A DNA stretch of 54,663 nucleotides from Stenotrophomonas lacuserhaii (GCF_014836545.1 NZ_JACSQS010000022.1:1-54663), one strand, 5' to 3'; shown: positions 1-10,978, counted from the stretch's first letter. Notes: generated by a model not told the origin, from the sequence alone. Numbers and translations are program-made.

Positions 1-114
1 AAACGAGGCCCGCAGGAGCGGCTCTTGCCGTCCCCCACCAACCCCTCCCGCCCGGCCCAGCCCCAGCAGACAGCTTCCAGCGCCCCACCACGAGGGGCCT
101 TGCCGTTCGCCGCC

Positions 115-1794
115 TCAGCGTCTGTGGCCGCTGCGCCAGATGGAGAACAGGATCCACACCCCGCACAACCCGGCCCCGATGAACCCCCCCACGCCCAACA
201 CCAGCAGCCAGCGGCTGGAGAGCCCGCCTACGCTGTGCATCACGATCGATGAGCCGATGATCAGCGCGGCCGTCACGATACCCACCACCATGCGGTTGGC
301 CGCCTGGTTCACCTGGTCGCCGAAGCCTTTCAGCGCGTTGGTTTCGACCTTGATCTGCAGGCGTCCGCGGCGTGCGGCCTGCACCAGTCGGCGCAGGTCG
401 CGCGGCAGTTCGCCGGCCAGCTCGATCATCCCCAACAGACTACGCCGGCCGCGCTTGAGCAGCGCTCGCGGGGCATAGCGCTGCAGCACCACCTGCTCCA
501 GGAACGGGCGTGCCGCGCTGGCCATGTCGAACTCGGGATCGAGCTGGCGGCCCATGCCCTCCAGCGTCAGGAACGCCTTGATCATCAAGGCCAGGTCGGC
601 CGGCAGCATCAGGTTGTAGCTGCGCAGCAACAGGGTGATGTCGCTCAGCATCAAGCCGATGCGCAGGTCCTTGAGTGGCACGCCGCGATAGCGGTCGACG
701 AACTGGCTGATGTCCTGCTGCAACCGCCCTTCGTCCACCGCCACCCCGCCCGCCCAGTCCAGCAGGATGTCGGCAACCGCTTCGGGTTCCTGCTCCACCA
801 GGCCGTGCAGCAGCTGCGCCACCTGGAAGCGACGCGACTCGGACAGCGTGCCGATCATGCCGAAATCGATCACGCCGATCCGGCCATCGCGCAGGTAGAT
901 GATGTTGCCCGGGTGCGGATCGGCGTGGAAACACCCGTCCTGCAGCACCATCTTCAGCACGATGTCGGCACCCCGCGCTGCCAGTTGGCGGCGATCCAGT
1001 CCGGCCGCGTCCACCGCCGCCAGGTCCCGCCCGGCGATGCCATCGACGAAGTCCTGCACGTTCAGGCTTTCGCACGTCCACTGCCAGTGCACGGAAGGAA
1101 TCAGGATGTCGGTGCGGCCGCCGAAGTCGCGCGCGATGCGCTCGGCATTGCGGCATTCGGCGGCAAAATCCAGCTCACGTCGCAGTGAGCCGGTGAACTG
1201 TTGAACGACCTCTGCTGGCCGGTAACGGCGCAGGTCGGGCAACCGCGCCTCGATGATCTCCGCCAGCCGCGCCAGCAGCCGCAGGTCCGCTTCCACCACG
1301 TCGCGGATACCGGGGCGGCGCACCTTCAGTACCACCTCGCGGCCGTCGTGCAGGCGCGCACGATGTGCCTGCGCCAGTGAGGCGGCCGCCATCGGCACTT
1401 CATCCAGCCAGGCGAATACCTGCGCCGGATCGCCGCCGACATCCCGCTCCAGCTGTTCGCGGATCTGCGCGTACGGCAGCGCCGGCACCGCGTTCTGCAG
1501 CTCGGAGAATTCGGCGATCCAGTCCGGCGGAAACAGGTCCACGCGGGTGGCCAACACCTGGCCCAGCTTGACGAAGGTGGGTCCCAGTTCTTCCATCGCC
1601 CGGCGCACGCGCATCGGGGCGGTCAGCGGCGTGCGCTGGGTGTCGTCGCCCCAGTGCAGCAGGCGCCCCGCCCGCTCCAGCACGTCGGCCAGGCCGATCC
1701 GCCGCACCAGGTCGCCGAAGCCGTTGCGGATCAATACCGATGCGATTTCCTGCAGGCGGCCGAGATCACGGACGGTGCCGAGCGTTTCCCACAT
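115..1794 (-). CDS. ubiB: UbiB/ABC1 family atypical kinase (ubiquinone biosynthesis)
   Basis: This protein belongs to the UbiB/ADCK/Coq8 family of kinase-like ATPases needed for ubiquinone biosynthesis at the inner membrane. At 559 aa it has the usual family length. The family signature KxGQ is at residues 76-79, an Ala-rich loop (AAASLAQ, about 136-142) replaces the normal glycine-rich loop, and a conserved Lys follows in VLKVRRPG. The catalytic loop reads HADPHPGN and the metal-binding segment IDFG. The C-terminus has two hydrophobic stretches typical of the membrane anchor. The gene stands alone at the window edge, with the next minus-strand gene 36 bp upstream. A role in regulating lipid-soluble quinone intermediates is family knowledge, not visible in the sequence. 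Confidence 0.93.
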   Translation of the reverse strand: MWETLGTVRDLGRLQEIASVLIRNGFGDLVRRIGLADVLERAGRLLHWGDDTQRTPLTAPMRVRRAMEELGPTFVKLGQVLATRVDLFPPDWIAEFSELQNAVPALPYAQIREQLERDVGGDPAQVFAWLDEVPMAAASLAQAHRARLHDGREVVLKVRRPGIRDVVEADLRLLARLAEIIEARLPDLRRYRPAEVVQQFTGSLRRELDFAAECRNAERIARDFGGRTDILIPSVHWQWTCESLNVQDFVDGIAGRDLAAVDAAGLDRRQLAARGADIVLKMVLQDGCFHADPHPGNIIYLRDGRIGVIDFGMIGTLSESRRFQVAQLLHGLVEQEPEAVADILLDWAGGVAVDEGRLQQDISQFVDRYRGVPLKDLRIGLMLSDITLLLRSYNLMLPADLALMIKAFLTLEGMGRQLDPEFDMASAARPFLEQVVLQRYAPRALLKRGRRSLLGMIELAGELPRDLRRLVQAARRGRLQIKVETNALKGFGDQVNQAANRMVVGIVTAALIIGSSIVMHSVGGLSSRWLLVLGVGGFIGAGLCGVWILFSIWRSGHRR

Positions 1795-1830
1795 CGATGC
1801 ATGCTCCAGGCTGTGCGAGCGCGCAGCATC

Positions 1831-2325
1831 TCACAGCTGCGCGAGCAGTCCGTTCAATGCCGCCGAAACGGTCTGCCGGCGGATCGCATCGCGGTCGCCA
1901 TGGAAGTGGAACAGTTGTGCCTGCGCATACCCGCCACGGCGTTTCCAGCCGATCCATACACTGCCCACCGGCTTATCGTCGCTGCCGCCGCCGGGGCCGG
2001 CGATGCCGGTCACCGCCACCGCGATGCCCGCGCCGGAGTTGACCAGTGCACCGGATACCATCTCCAGCACGGTTTCGCGGCTGACCGCGCCGAACGCTTC
2101 CAGCGTCTGCGCGCGTACGCCCAGCAGCCGCTGCTTGGCTTCGTAGCTGTACACCACCATGCCGCAATCGAAGAACGCCGATGAGCCGGCGATATCGGTC
2201 ATCGCCTTGGCGATCCAGCCGCCACTGCAGCTTTCAGCGGTAACCAGTTGCAGGCTCGCTGCGTGCAGCGTGCGGCCCAGCTCGCTGGCCAGGCCGGCCA
2301 GCATGTCGTCGGTGGGGAGGGTCAT
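1831..2325 (-). CDS. pncC: CinA C-terminal-domain protein, nicotinamide-nucleotide amidohydrolase
   Basis: This 164-aa stand-alone CinA C-terminal domain corresponds to PncC, which deamidates nicotinamide mononucleotide to nicotinate mononucleotide in NAD recycling. Visible family motifs are TAESCSGG near the N-terminus (with the catalytic Ser), the VVYSYEAK segment, VTGIAGPGGG and KPVGSVWIG. The N-terminal molybdopterin-binding domain of full-length CinA is absent, as usual for PncC. In many proteobacteria this gene precedes recA; here no recA is adjacent, and a palindromic repeat and hflX lie upstream instead. The start chosen is the first in-frame ATG; downstream alternatives would cut into the conserved domain. 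Confidence 0.9.
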   Translation of the reverse strand: MTLPTDDMLAGLASELGRTLHAASLQLVTAESCSGGWIAKAMTDIAGSSAFFDCGMVVYSYEAKQRLLGVRAQTLEAFGAVSRETVLEMVSGALVNSGAGIAVAVTGIAGPGGGSDDKPVGSVWIGWKRRGGYAQAQLFHFHGDRDAIRRQTVSAALNGLLAQL

Positions 2326-2343
2326 GGAAAATTCCTGGAACGC

Positions 2344-2384
2344 GGGGTCAGCGTCCTTTTACTACGAAAAGGCACGCTGACCCC
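2344..2384. repeat. 41-bp interrupted palindrome between hflX and pncC
   Basis: The arms GGGGTCAGCGT and ACGCTGACCCC pair perfectly. A second inner pair, CCTTTT/AAAAGG, encloses a short loop. It lies between two co-oriented genes and resembles the GGGTCAG...CTGACCC palindromes scattered through Xanthomonadaceae genomes. A hairpin in the mRNA could end or stabilise the hflX transcript; the function is inferred. Confidence 0.75.
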
Positions 2385-2398
2385 AACCGCAGGTGAAA

Positions 2399-3709
2399 TC
2401 ACCACTCCGGCAGCTTTTCCGGCAGCAGTGCCTGGATCGCGGCCCCGTCCTCGCCGGCGGCCAGCTTCTCCGCCTCCGCGATCGGGATTTCCACCTGCAG
2501 CAGCCAGCCTTCTTCGTCCACGGTTTCGGCGCGGACCACTTCCAGCTGGTGCAAGCGCGCGCGCAGGCGCCCCAGGGAAGGGGGCAGGCGCAGCTCGCCG
2601 GTCACATGCTGCAGCCCCAGGCGCTTGCCCAGTGTCGCTTCCAGCACGTCCAGCCCGCGGCCGTCGCGCGCGGAAATCCACACCCGCTCGCGGCGCGATT
2701 CATCGGGCACGCCGTCGTGGCCATCGTGGCGCACCTCGGCCCCTTCGATGCGGTCGATCTTGTTGAACACCAGCAGCTGCGGCAGGTCACCCGCACCGAT
2801 GGCGGCCAGTACTTCGTCGACCTGGGCGATGCGCTCTTCGCGATGTGGATCGGCGGCGTCGACGATATGCAGCAGGAAATCAGCCTCGCGCGCTTCGGAC
2901 AGGGTGGAGCGGAACGCAGCCACCAGGTCATGCGGCAGGTCGCGAACGAAGCCCACCGTATCGGCCAGCACCACGTTGCCACCGGGCAGCGCGATGCGTC
3001 GCACGGTCGGGTCCAGGGTCGCGAACAGCTGGTCGGCGGCATAGGCCTCCGCGCCGGTCAGCGAATTGAACAGCGTTGACTTGCCGGCGTTGGTATAGCC
3101 GACCAGCGCCACGCGCGGCAGCTCGCTGCGCAGGCGGGCACGGCGCATCTGGGTGCGCTGCACTTCCACCTTTTCCAGCCGTTTCTGCAGCTGCTCCACG
3201 CGCTTCTGCAACAGGCGGCGATCGGTTTCCAGCTGGGTCTCACCCGGGCCGCGCAGGCCGATGGAACCACCACGCTGGCGCTCCAGGTGGGTCCAGCCGC
3301 GGATCAGCCGGGTCGACATATGGCGCAGCTGCGCCAGCTCGACCTGCAGCTTGCCATCGTGGCTGCGCGCACGCTGGGCGAAGATGTCCAGGATCAGCCC
3401 GGTGCGGTCGATCACCCGCCGCTCCAGGAACTTTTCCAGGTTGCGCTCCTGGCCGGGCGACAGCGCATGGTTGACCAGGATCAGGTCCGCACCGGTCGCG
3501 TCGGCAGCCGCCTTCACCTCGTCCAGCTTGCCGCTGCCGATCAGGGTGGAGGGATTGGGCCGGTCGATGCGCGCGGTGATGGTCGCTGCGATGCTGGCAC
3601 CGGCCGAGCGTGCCAGATCGCCGAACTCTTCGAGCACGTCTTCTTCCAGCTTGCCGAAATGGGGCTGGATCAACAGGGCGTTTTCACCCTTTTTCGAGCG
3701 ATCAAACAC
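2399..3709 (-). CDS. hflX: GTPase HflX, ribosome-associated
   Basis: HflX is a GTPase that binds 50S/70S ribosomes and can split stalled or heat-damaged ribosomes. At 436 aa it has the usual proteobacterial length. The N-terminal HflX domain carries the GSGK and VNHALSPGQERN motifs, followed by a basic linker helix and the glycine-rich GGSIGLRGPGETQ segment. The GTPase domain has G1 GYTNAGKS (about 204-211), G3 DTVGF and G4 NKID. It lies 14 bp downstream of hfq in the same direction, the conserved hfq-hflX pair, so it is probably co-transcribed. The start MFDRSKKGE gives the expected N-terminus. Confidence 0.96.
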   Translation of the reverse strand: MFDRSKKGENALLIQPHFGKLEEDVLEEFGDLARSAGASIAATITARIDRPNPSTLIGSGKLDEVKAAADATGADLILVNHALSPGQERNLEKFLERRVIDRTGLILDIFAQRARSHDGKLQVELAQLRHMSTRLIRGWTHLERQRGGSIGLRGPGETQLETDRRLLQKRVEQLQKRLEKVEVQRTQMRRARLRSELPRVALVGYTNAGKSTLFNSLTGAEAYAADQLFATLDPTVRRIALPGGNVVLADTVGFVRDLPHDLVAAFRSTLSEAREADFLLHIVDAADPHREERIAQVDEVLAAIGAGDLPQLLVFNKIDRIEGAEVRHDGHDGVPDESRRERVWISARDGRGLDVLEATLGKRLGLQHVTGELRLPPSLGRLRARLHQLEVVRAETVDEEGWLLQVEIPIAEAEKLAAGEDGAAIQALLPEKLPEW

Positions 3710-3723
3710 GTACCACTCCAGGA

Positions 3724-4002
3724 TTATTCAATGGATTCTTCACCCGCTGCTTGGCCATCTTCGTTGGCCTGCACGAAACCACCGCCCGGACCGAGCTTGA
3801 CGTTGCGCGCCGGGACCACGGTGGAGATGGCGTGCTTGTAGACCATCTGGCTGACGGTATTGCGCAGCAGCACCACGAACTGGTCGAACGACTCGATCGT
3901 GCCCTGCAGCTTGATGCCGTTGACCAGATACACCGAAACCGGCACGCGCTCGCGCCGAAGTGCATTCAGAAACGGGTCCTGCAGCGATTGCCCCTTGGAC
4001 AT
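3724..4002 (-). CDS. hfq: RNA chaperone Hfq
   Basis: Hfq is an Sm-like hexameric RNA chaperone that pairs small RNAs with mRNAs. The 92-aa product starts [13 protein letters not shown], has the Sm1 strands through about residue 45 and the Sm2 signature with YKH at 55-57, and ends in an acidic, Gly-rich tail. The open frame extends further upstream, but the ATG used here has a good AGGAG ribosome-binding site about 8 bases ahead and gives the standard Hfq N-terminus. It lies between miaA and hflX, the classical miaA-hfq-hflX arrangement. Confidence 0.97.
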   Translation of the reverse strand: MSKGQSLQDPFLNALRRERVPVSVYLVNGIKLQGTIESFDQFVVLLRNTVSQMVYKHAISTVVPARNVKLGPGGGFVQANEDGQAAGEESIE

Positions 4003-4104
4003 TGCTAACTCCTGATTATTGTTTTTATGGGTGTCGGCAGATGCCACGGCCCCCCAGCCGCCCACCGACAGGTCGATGGTACACGGCAGGCGCCCGGCAC
4101 GCTG

Positions 4105-5058
4105 TCAGGGCGGGACGAACGCGGAAACCGCCGCCGTCAACCGCTGCTGGTCTACATGGGGATCGAACCAGCGCGCATCAAGCTCGCCACGCAGCCAGGT
4201 CAGTTGCCGTTTGGCCAACTGGCGCGTGGCGAAGATCGCTTTATCGCGGAACGTGGCGGCGTCCTGGTTGCCGTCCAGATACTCCCAGGCCTGTCGGTAG
4301 CCGACCGCGCGCACTGCCGGCAGGTCCAGTGGTGATGCCACCGTCGCCATCGCGGGCAGCGCCCGCAGGGCCCGCACTTCCTCCAGGAAGCCGCCGGCCA
4401 GCATTGCATCGAAGCGCCGCTCGATGCGCTGGTGCAGCACGGCGCGATCGCGCGGTGCGAGCACCAGTTTGAGGGTCCGTACCGGCAGCCGGCCTTCGCC
4501 CGGCACCCGCTGCCATTCGCTGATCGGCCGGCCGGTCATCCGGTAGACCTCCAGCGCCCGCTGTATCCGCTGCGGGTCGGTGGCATGGATCCGCGCGGCG
4601 GCTGCCGGGTCCACCGCGGCCAGCTCGGCATGCAGCGCCGGCCAGCCACGCTCGGCGGCCTCGGCCGACAGCTGCAGGCGGGTGGCTTCGTCGGCCGGCG
4701 GCATCGGCGACAGCCCTTCCAGCAGGGCGCGGAAATACAGGCCGGTCCCGCCGGCAAGAATGGGCCGCTTGCCGCGGGCGATGATGTCATCCACGGCAGC
4801 ACGTGCGGCGCGTGCGAATTCGGCAGCGGAAAATGACTGCCATGGATCGCACAGGTCCAGAAGGTGGTGCGGCGCCTGCGCGCGTTCGTCGGCATCCGGC
4901 TTGGCCGATCCGATATCCAGATGGCGATAGACCAGCGCCGAATCGACGCTGACGATCTCGCCGTCCAGCCGCCGCGCCAGATCGATCGCCAGCGCGGTCT
5001 TGCCGCTGGCGGTCGGGCCCATGACCGCGATCGCAGTGGGTCGACGGTCTTCGGCCAT
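4105..5058 (-). CDS. miaA: tRNA dimethylallyltransferase MiaA
   Basis: MiaA transfers a dimethylallyl group to N6 of adenosine 37 in tRNAs reading UNN codons. The protein is 317 aa. It has the P-loop GPTASGKT at 14-21, the [19 protein letters not shown] segment and the conserved [14 protein letters not shown] stretch. The start MAEDRR overlaps the folP stop by one base (TGATG), which supports it over a 25-residue longer reading. The co-directional order folP-miaA-hfq-hflX suggests one transcript. Confidence 0.95.
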   Translation of the reverse strand: MAEDRRPTAIAVMGPTASGKTALAIDLARRLDGEIVSVDSALVYRHLDIGSAKPDADERAQAPHHLLDLCDPWQSFSAAEFARAARAAVDDIIARGKRPILAGGTGLYFRALLEGLSPMPPADEATRLQLSAEAAERGWPALHAELAAVDPAAAARIHATDPQRIQRALEVYRMTGRPISEWQRVPGEGRLPVRTLKLVLAPRDRAVLHQRIERRFDAMLAGGFLEEVRALRALPAMATVASPLDLPAVRAVGYRQAWEYLDGNQDAATFRDKAIFATRQLAKRQLTWLRGELDARWFDPHVDQQRLTAAVSAFVPP

Positions 5059-5954
5059 CAGCCTTCGTCCGGCCAGCGGATCGCAGGCGCGGCGTCTTTG
5101 CGCGGCGACGGTACCGCCTCCACGGCGGCCCACACTTTCAGGGCATCCACGGTGGCGGCCACGTCGTGCACGCGCACGATACGCGCGCCGCGCTGCACCG
5201 CAACCAGGTGTGCAGCGACCGATGCCGCCACGCGTTCGGCAGGCAGCTGGCGGCCGGTCAGCTCCCCCAGCGTGCGCTTGCGTGACAGGCCGGCCAGCAT
5301 CGGCACGCCCAGTTCGAGGAAGCGTTCCGAACGCGCGAGCAGGGTCATGTTGTGGTCCACGCGCTTGCCGAAACCGAAGCCGAGGTCAATCACCAGGTTC
5401 TTCTTGGCGATACCGGCCATTTCCGCGGCGAACAGACGCTGGACCAGGAAGCGATGTACTTCGGCCACCACGTCGTCGTACTGCGGATCGGCCTGCATGC
5501 TGCCGGGCTCGCCCTGCATGTGCATCAGCACCACCGGCACGCCGGCGTCGGCCGCAGCCTCCAGTGCGCCGGGCTGCCGCAGCGCGTGGATGTCATTGAT
5601 CATCCCGGCGCCGGCCGCCACTGCCGCCCGCATCACCTCCGGCTTGAAGGTATCGATGCTGATCGGCACCGCAGTGCGTGCGGCGAGCTGCTCGATGACC
5701 GGCAGGACGCGGCGCAGCTCTTCCTCCAGTGGCACCGGCGCGCTGCCCGGGCGGGTCGATTCACCGCCGATGTCCAGCAGGTCGGCGCCCTCTTCCACCA
5801 GCTTCAGGCCGTGGGCGACGGCAGCCTCGGCACTGTCGTGCTGGCCGCCATCGGAAAACGAATCCGGAGTGACGTTGACGATGCCCATCACCCGCGCACG
5901 ATCAAGGCGCAGTACGCGGCCGGCACAATCGAGCTGGGGAGAAATGTCGAACAT
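5058..5954 (-). CDS. folP: Dihydropteroate synthase
   Basis: FolP condenses p-aminobenzoate with 6-hydroxymethyl-dihydropterin pyrophosphate in folate synthesis and is the sulfonamide target. The 298-aa TIM-barrel protein has the signatures [14 protein letters not shown] near residue 23 and GGESTRPGS, followed by SIDTFKP, MINDI and the C-terminal VRVHDV. The start MFDISPQLD is preferred; the longer frame upstream is low-complexity and crosses a GTAG palindrome at 5970-5991. It overlaps miaA by one base. Confidence 0.96.
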   Translation of the reverse strand: MFDISPQLDCAGRVLRLDRARVMGIVNVTPDSFSDGGQHDSAEAAVAHGLKLVEEGADLLDIGGESTRPGSAPVPLEEELRRVLPVIEQLAARTAVPISIDTFKPEVMRAAVAAGAGMINDIHALRQPGALEAAADAGVPVVLMHMQGEPGSMQADPQYDDVVAEVHRFLVQRLFAAEMAGIAKKNLVIDLGFGFGKRVDHNMTLLARSERFLELGVPMLAGLSRKRTLGELTGRQLPAERVAASVAAHLVAVQRGARIVRVHDVAATVDALKVWAAVEAVPSPRKDAAPAIRWPDEG

Positions 5955-5969
5955 GGCGGTCCCTCGAAG

Positions 5970-5991
5970 GTAGCGACGGCCGCTGGCCGTC
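5970..5991 (-). repeat. GTAG (SMAG-type) palindrome in the folP leader
   Basis: A GTAG tetranucleotide (plus-strand sense) is followed by a hairpin, GACGGCC-gct-GGCCGTC. This is the SMAG pattern of Stenotrophomonas. It lies 15 bp upstream of the folP start inside a co-directional gene series, so it could act on mRNA processing or on folP translation (inference). Confidence 0.6.
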
Positions 5992-6046
5992 AAAAGGAAA
6001 TTCAACCGATCCGCCGGGCATGCCGCGGCGCGACCCGCCGTGATGG

Positions 6047-6232
6047 TCAGCGTCTGCGACGCTTGCGATCCAGATACAGCGTCTTGCCGATGCTGAGCAC
6101 CACGCCCAGCGCGATGCCGACCACGCAACCGAGCAGCAGATTGTCCAGGCCCAGGCCGACGGCCACGCCGACCACCGTGGCAATGACCATTTCAGCGGTA
6201 TGGGAAATCGGTTCGGGCGGGGGCGTCGACAT
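6047..6232 (-). CDS. Small glycine-zipper membrane protein, unknown function
   Basis: This 61-aa protein has a short polar Pro-rich N-terminus, one long hydrophobic stretch (about 15-50) rich in Gly, Ala and Val with glycine spacing typical of glycine-zipper membrane helices, and a strongly basic C-terminus (DRKRRRR). The topology is probably one or two membrane passes with the basic tail in the cytoplasm. It lies between ftsH and folP in the same direction, suggesting co-transcription with folP. No enzyme motif is present and no function is assigned. The high-G+C codon use matches its neighbours. Confidence 0.65.
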   Translation of the reverse strand: MSTPPPEPISHTAEMVIATVVGVAVGLGLDNLLLGCVVGIALGVVLSIGKTLYLDRKRRRR

Positions 6233-6310
6233 GCGGTTTCCGGTCAGTAACCAAACGTAGTCCCTATTGTCCCGCAGCCGCCCCCTGCATGCACGGGCTG
6301 GCTGAACGGA

Positions 6311-6337
6311 AAAGGCCGGGTTTCCCCGGCCTTTCCC
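6311..6337 (-). terminator. Rho-independent terminator after ftsH
   Basis: On the minus strand a GGCCGGGG-aaa-CCCGGCC stem is followed by TTTTCC, 21 bp beyond the ftsH stop codon. Confidence 0.75.
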
Positions 6338-6357
6338 TCAACGCGCAGCAGCAGTGA

Positions 6358-8304
<1,947 letters not shown>

Positions 8305-8367
8305 CCTCATTGGCTCCGGTATTCCTCTTGTGCGGGCTGGTGCATGGGTCGGGCTTGCTTGACGAGC

Positions 8368-9000
8368 TTACTTCATCACGGCGCGCTTGCCCTGTCCGAG
8401 GGCATAGACCTCGGGGGAGCGCTTGCGCGAGGCGTCCGGCTTGCGGATGGAGACCTTGTCGTACCGCCTGCGCATTTCACGCACGTAGTCGTCAAAACCC
8501 ACACCCTGGAACAGCTTGATCAGGAACGCCCCACCGGTCTTGAGGTGGTTGTCGGCGAAATCCATGGCCAGCTCTGCCAGGTGCATCATCCGCGGCTGGT
8601 CCACCGCGTCCATTCCACTCTTATTGGGGGCCATATCGGACAGTACAAGGTCTACCGGCTGGTCCCCGACCATGGCCTCGAACTGCGATAGGACGGCTTC
8701 TTCCCTGAAGTCTCCGTGAAGGAAGTCCACGCCGGCCAGCGCGGGCATCTCAAGGATGTCCAGCGCGAACACCCGGCCGGTGTCGCCCATCTGCCGGCGG
8801 ACCTGCTGCGACCAGCCACCCGGGGCAGCGCCGAGGTCCACCACCACCATGTGCGGCTTCAGCAGCCGGTCACGTTCGAGCAGCTCTTCCAGCTTGTAGG
8901 CCGCGCGCGAGCGCATGCCTTCAGCCTGCGCTTTCTTCACGTAGGGGTCGGAAAAGTGTTCTTTCAGCCAGCGCTGGCTGCTCTTGCTGCGGGAAACCAT
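8368..9000 (-). CDS. rlmE: 23S rRNA (uridine-2'-O)-methyltransferase RlmE (FtsJ/RrmJ)
   Basis: RlmE methylates the 2'-O of U2552 in 23S rRNA at a late 50S assembly step and is heat-shock inducible in E. coli. The 210-aa protein starts with a basic Ser-rich segment, followed by the SAM motif [21 protein letters not shown] and FLIKLFQG. The catalytic K-D-K-E residues are represented by Lys36 (AAYKLEE), Asp in SDMAPN, Lys in LIKLF and Glu in RSPEVYALG. It sits 63 bp upstream of ftsH and is divergent from yhbY. Confidence 0.96.
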   Translation of the reverse strand: MVSRSKSSQRWLKEHFSDPYVKKAQAEGMRSRAAYKLEELLERDRLLKPHMVVVDLGAAPGGWSQQVRRQMGDTGRVFALDILEMPALAGVDFLHGDFREEAVLSQFEAMVGDQPVDLVLSDMAPNKSGMDAVDQPRMMHLAELAMDFADNHLKTGGAFLIKLFQGVGFDDYVREMRRRYDKVSIRKPDASRKRSPEVYALGQGKRAVMK

Positions 9001-9065
9001 GGTAAATACAGCCGGATGGGGTGGCCATGATACCCTGAACCCCCCAAGTCACAGCGCTTTCCTGC

Positions 9066-9371
9066 ATGTCCACTGCCCTGACCGCATCCCAGACCCGTTT
9101 CCTTCGCGGCCAAGCCCACGACCTCAAAGCCCTGCTCCAGATTGGCGGCAAGGGCGTGACCCCGGCCTTCCTGGCCGAGCTGGAAGAGGTGCTGGAGCGC
9201 CATGAACTGATCAAGGTGAAGGTGGCGGCAGAGGATCGCGAAGCCCGCGACGCCATGGTCGCCGAGCTGGTCGGTACCACCGGGGCGGCGCTGGTCCAGC
9301 GCATCGGCCACGTGGCCGTGCTGTACCGGCCGAGCAAGGAAAACCGCCAGATCGTGCTGCCGCGCGGCTGA
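9066..9371 (+). CDS. yhbY: Ribosome assembly RNA-binding protein YhbY (CRM domain)
   Basis: This single CRS1-YhbY (CRM) domain protein is associated with pre-50S particles. In 101 aa it holds the typical start LTASQTRFLRGQAHDLKALLQIGGKGVT with the GxxG-type loop IGGKG. The family C-terminal pattern follows: VKVKV..., ELVGTTGAALVQRIGHVAVLYR and a short basic tail. It is divergent from rlmE; the divergent rlmE/yhbY pair is common in gammaproteobacteria. The 65-bp gap between them must contain both promoters. Confidence 0.93.
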   Translation: MSTALTASQTRFLRGQAHDLKALLQIGGKGVTPAFLAELEEVLERHELIKVKVAAEDREARDAMVAELVGTTGAALVQRIGHVAVLYRPSKENRQIVLPRG

Positions 9372-9386
9372 TAACCCGGTCCTGCC

Positions 9387-9761
9387 ATGCAACTGAGCCA
9401 CGAAGCCCCTGATTACGCCTACACGCTGCGCGGTGCGGATGGTCGCTCGGCGCGGATCAACGACCGCGAACTGACCGCGAGCTTCATCGTCACCCCGCAG
9501 GTGCTGGTGGAAGACTGGCCGGTGGGTTCGGTGGCCGAGCTGCAGCCGGCCCATCTGGAGGCGATCCTTTCGCTGGAACCGGTGTTGATCATCCTCGGCA
9601 CCGGCGCCACGCAGGTGTTTCCTTCGCAGCAGCTGATGGCCGCGTGCCTGTCGCGCGGGATCGGGCTGGAAGTGATGAACAATCCTGCTGCGGCGCGCAC
9701 CTTCAACATCCTCGCCGGCGAAGGCCGCAAGGTCGCCGCGGCGTTCATTCTCGAACGTTGA
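9387..9761 (+). CDS. Mth938-like domain (DUF498) protein
   Basis: This 124-aa protein is of the Mth938/NDUFAF3-like fold. Family features visible are the internal PQVLVEDWPVGS segment, the central EPVLIILGTGATQVFPS strand-turn and the closing VMNNPAAARTFNILAGEGRKVAAAFIL. In mitochondria the relative NDUFAF3 assists complex I assembly; the bacterial role is not settled. It lies 15 bp after yhbY and is probably co-transcribed with it. Transcription then runs into a large palindromic region. Confidence 0.85.
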   Translation: MQLSHEAPDYAYTLRGADGRSARINDRELTASFIVTPQVLVEDWPVGSVAELQPAHLEAILSLEPVLIILGTGATQVFPSQQLMAACLSRGIGLEVMNNPAAARTFNILAGEGRKVAAAFILER

Positions 9762-9772
9762 ATTCTGGTCGC

Positions 9773-10186
9773 TGAGAGCGGCTCTCGGCCACGGGTTTTG
9801 TGTGTTGGAGCGGGATAGGGGGCATTGGCAGGACACGCCGTGAACCCGTCCATGGGGGCTCGCTTTTCGCATCCATGCGAAAAGACGGTCCTGCCAACGC
9901 CCCCTACCCCGCCCCCCGACAATCCCCGGTGGCCGGGGGAAAAAGAAAAAGCAAAAGCAGAGCAAAAGCAGACAGCCGATCCAAGGATCGGCTGCTTTGC
10001 GTTTGCTTTGATTTTCTTTCTTCCCCCCGCCGAGGGGGTGTATCCAGGCGGGTGGCGGTGGGGTAGCCGGGACCGTTAGAGCCGCATGGATGCGGCGACG
10101 AGCCTCCAAGGACGGATTCACGGCGTGTCCCGGATAGCCTACCGCTACCCGCCCATCCGGCGTCAAACGGCAGCCGCGCTCTCAGC
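9773..10186. repeat. Composite 0.4-kb inverted-repeat region between convergent genes
   Basis: The gap between the Mth938-like gene (+) and the nlpD-like gene (-) is symmetric at several scales. The outermost CGCTGAGAGCG mirrors CGCTCTCAGCG. Two palindromic units of about 100 bp follow in opposite orientation (about 9810-9911 and 10057-10150), both containing ACACGCCGTGAA and a hairpin around CGCATCCATGCG. In the middle, 9973-9994 is a perfect CAGCCGATCC-aa-GGATCGGCTG hairpin flanked by A-rich and T-rich tracts, a good bidirectional terminator. No gene is seen in this stretch. Confidence 0.8.
9973..9994. terminator. Bidirectional hairpin terminator at the centre of the palindromic region
   Basis: A perfect 10-bp stem with a 2-base loop is preceded by A-rich AAAGCAGA-type sequence and followed by GCTTTGCGTTTGCTTTGATTTTC. 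It therefore offers U-rich tails in both directions, between two convergent genes. Confidence 0.6.
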
Positions 10187-10195
10187 GGTAACCCC

Positions 10196-10978
10196 TCACC
10201 GCGCCGGGAGGTACTGCTGCGGATCCACCGGCTTGCCGTTGTAGCGGATCTCGAAATGCAGCATGTCCCGGTTCGCGCCGGTCCGGCCCATCTCGGCGAT
10301 CTGCTGGCCGGCCTTCACGCTCTGGCCTTCGTTGACCAGGCGCTTGCGGTTGTGCCCGTAGGCCGACAGCCACTGCTCGTTGTGCTTGACGATGATCAGC
10401 TCGCCGTAGCCCACCAGCCCGGCGCCGGAGTACACCACCACGCCGTCGGCGGCAGCTTTGACCGCCTGGCCACTGGTGCCGGCGATGTCCACGCCCTGCT
10501 TGGTCGTCTCACCGGCCACGAAGCGCCCCACCACCGCGCCATCAGCCGGCCAGCGCCAGCTGATGCTGCTGCGCACCGGCGGCGTGGTTGCCAGCGGCCG
10601 GGTCGTGGCGGCGGCGCCACCGGACGCCCGCGGCGCGGTCACCACGGTGGTCGGCACGCGGCCACCGCCCGCACCCTGCGGATACAGGCGGATCACCTGG
10701 CCAGGGTAGATCGTCGACGGGTTGGACAGGCTGTTCCAGGCGATCAGGTCCGCCGGGGTAATGCTGTGGATGCGTGCCAGGGCGTAGATGGTGTCGCCCT
10801 TCTGCACGCGCACTGTCTTGCCCGGCTGGGCGATGGAGGCCTTCGGCGTGGCCGACGCACCGCTGCCACCCGAACCGGAGGGACGCACCACGGTGGCGGT
10901 ACCGCAGGCCGTCAACGCGGTCAGCGTGATGGCCAGCGCGCCCAGGCGCAGCCCCCTGTTGAAACGATCAGCACTCAT
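10196..10978 (-). CDS. nlpD: NlpD-like lipoprotein: LysM plus degenerate M23/LytM domain
   Basis: This 260-aa envelope protein is predicted to be an outer-membrane lipoprotein that activates cell-wall amidases during division. The signal peptide ends in the lipobox LTAC with Cys25, a low-complexity Gly/Ser linker follows, then a LysM domain (VRVQKGDTIYALAR...YPGQVIRLYP, about 57-101), an Ala/Thr-rich linker, and a C-terminal M23 domain. The zinc ligands are altered: the first His is missing in KQGVDIAG and the last motif is MLHFEIRY instead of HxHFE. That is the pattern of non-catalytic NlpD/EnvC activators. The ATG overlaps the stop of the upstream gene (ATGA). It follows surE-pcm, as in the gammaproteobacterial surE-pcm-nlpD series. 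Confidence 0.88.
   Translation of the reverse strand: MSADRFNRGLRLGALAITLTALTACGTATVVRPSGSGGSGASATPKASIAQPGKTVRVQKGDTIYALARIHSITPADLIAWNSLSNPSTIYPGQVIRLYPQGAGGGRVPTTVVTAPRASGGAAATTRPLATTPPVRSSISWRWPADGAVVGRFVAGETTKQGVDIAGTSGQAVKAAADGVVVYSGAGLVGYGELIIVKHNEQWLSAYGHNRKRLVNEGQSVKAGQQIAEMGRTGANRDMLHFEIRYNGKPVDPQQYLPAR

Noticed and set aside
8964..10166. 400-codon minus-strand frame across yhbY, the Mth938-like gene and the palindromic region
   Set aside because: It is antisense to two conserved genes and runs through the repeat region; there is no protein-family resemblance.
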